Source of the DNA: CAVQRC01 sp963715045
GTDB taxonomy: Bacteria; Planctomycetota; Planctomycetia; Pirellulales; Lacipirellulaceae
Direction of reading: 5' to 3'
Length of the DNA: 64,000 nt
Assembly: GCA_963715045.1 (NCBI GenBank)
Contig: CAVQRC010000010.1
Coordinates: forward strand, 1-64,000
Position numbers and translations under genes: made by a program. Position 1 is the first letter of the stretch. Each line of letters begins with the position of its first letter. Below the pieces are notes generated by a model that worked only from the letters and a program-made list of their open reading frames with translations, had not been told where the DNA came from and made no database searches. This document shows, piece by piece, positions 63,556 through 64,000 of the stretch.

Positions 63556-64000
63556 TCACTCCACGATCTGACCGTCGCGGTCCAGAAACGCGCGGAGTTG
63601 TGCGTACGGCACATCCTGCACAGAGTGGTCCTGTTCGACCGCGATCGCTGCCGCCGTGGCGGCGGATTGGCCCAGGATCATGAACACCGGTTCCATCCGG
63701 ATGGAACCGAACGCGATGTGCGAACTCGAGACACAGACCGGCACAATCAGGTTGTCACATGCGGCCCGCTTGGGAATCAGCGCACCGTATGCGACCGAAT
63801 ACGGCCCCCGGGTGCTGACGCCGATGTCTCCCTCATTCTGGACGTAGCCCTCCGGAGTGACATACCGCTGCACATTGTGCGAGTCGAGCGTGTACGAGCC
63901 CATCCCGACCGGCTCAGGCACCGGCCGGTTGTTCAACACTTCGTGCTCCGTCATGACGAATCTACCGATCATTCGCCGCGCCTCGCGAACATACAACTGA
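63556..64000 (-). CDS. FAD-dependent oxidoreductase, C-terminal part (runs off the window)
   Basis: The frame is open to the right edge of the window, so only the last ~148 codons are seen. The segment REARRMIGRFVMTEHEV, the line GYVQNEGDIGVSTRGPYSVA and the final MILGQSAATAAAIAVEQD match the C-terminal half of FAD-dependent oxidoreductases (FAD_oxidored family) that planctomycetes encode in number. The stop is at 63556. Substrate and start cannot be seen. Confidence 0.8.
   Translation of the reverse strand, partial: QLYVREARRMIGRFVMTEHEVLNNRPVPEPVGMGSYTLDSHNVQRYVTPEGYVQNEGDIGVSTRGPYSVAYGALIPKRAACDNLIVPVCVSSSHIAFGSIRMEPVFMILGQSAATAAAIAVEQDHSVQDVPYAQLRAFLDRDGQIVE

Overview
The window reads as chromosomal DNA of a planctomycete, most likely Pirellulales-like and possibly from a metagenome assembly. 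The markers are LEPRxLL-type N-termini with beta-helix repeats and C-terminal dockerin-like calcium repeats, PEP-CTERM tails, DUF1501, DUF1080 and Tat-exported Gfo/Idh/MocA families, a sulfatase fragment, high GC, and intergenic gaps packed with short palindromes and low-complexity repeats. Lineage is inferred from family content; no rRNA or tRNA is present to confirm it.

Layout. 1-3.4 kb: a broken M16 protease, a cold-shock gene with a strong terminator, and a two-gene polyamine operon (speD plus a deoxyhypusine-synthase-like enzyme). 3.5-8 kb: an IS1380-type transposase, a PEP-CTERM remnant and two tandem copies of a ~600-bp foldback element. 8-17 kb: a large secreted beta-helix protein, apgM, a TraB-like protein, an MBL hydrolase, a DUF6263 protein and a Rieske protein. 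17.2-23.6 kb: a tightly packed operon of TPR/metallopeptidase, MazG-like, membrane protein and ABC ATPase genes. 23.8-33.6 kb: a stress and signalling island with three universal stress proteins, a LOV-PAS histidine kinase and receiver, an NtrC-type sigma-54 activator, a BON protein, a hemerythrin and an aminoglycoside-phosphotransferase/P-loop kinase. Three sigma-54 -24/-12 promoter candidates lie in this island. 33.9-51.4 kb: secreted and catabolic genes (oxidoreductase, beta-helix, isomerase, PfpI, DUF1501, PEP-CTERM, thioesterase, D-aminoacylase, Na+-symporter, sialidase, a large glycosidase-like protein, an esterase). 51.6-64 kb: an ATP-grasp/zinc-peptidase pair, a NYN RNase-like gene, a truncated sulfatase, DUF1080, a quinone oxidoreductase, a propionyl-CoA synthetase with a CoA-transferase, and the end of a FAD oxidoreductase.

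Two window-wide patterns stand out. First, at least a dozen otherwise healthy genes are split by frameshifts. Most need the same +1 correction and can be repaired by duplicating one dinucleotide at the break, which points to 2-bp contractions (assembly artefact or real slippage). Second, gaps between genes hold structured repeats: a ~600-bp foldback element (3 copies), an ~85-bp hairpin element (6 copies, each just upstream of a gene start), palindromes whose arms covary, and gap-specific low-complexity inverted repeats.
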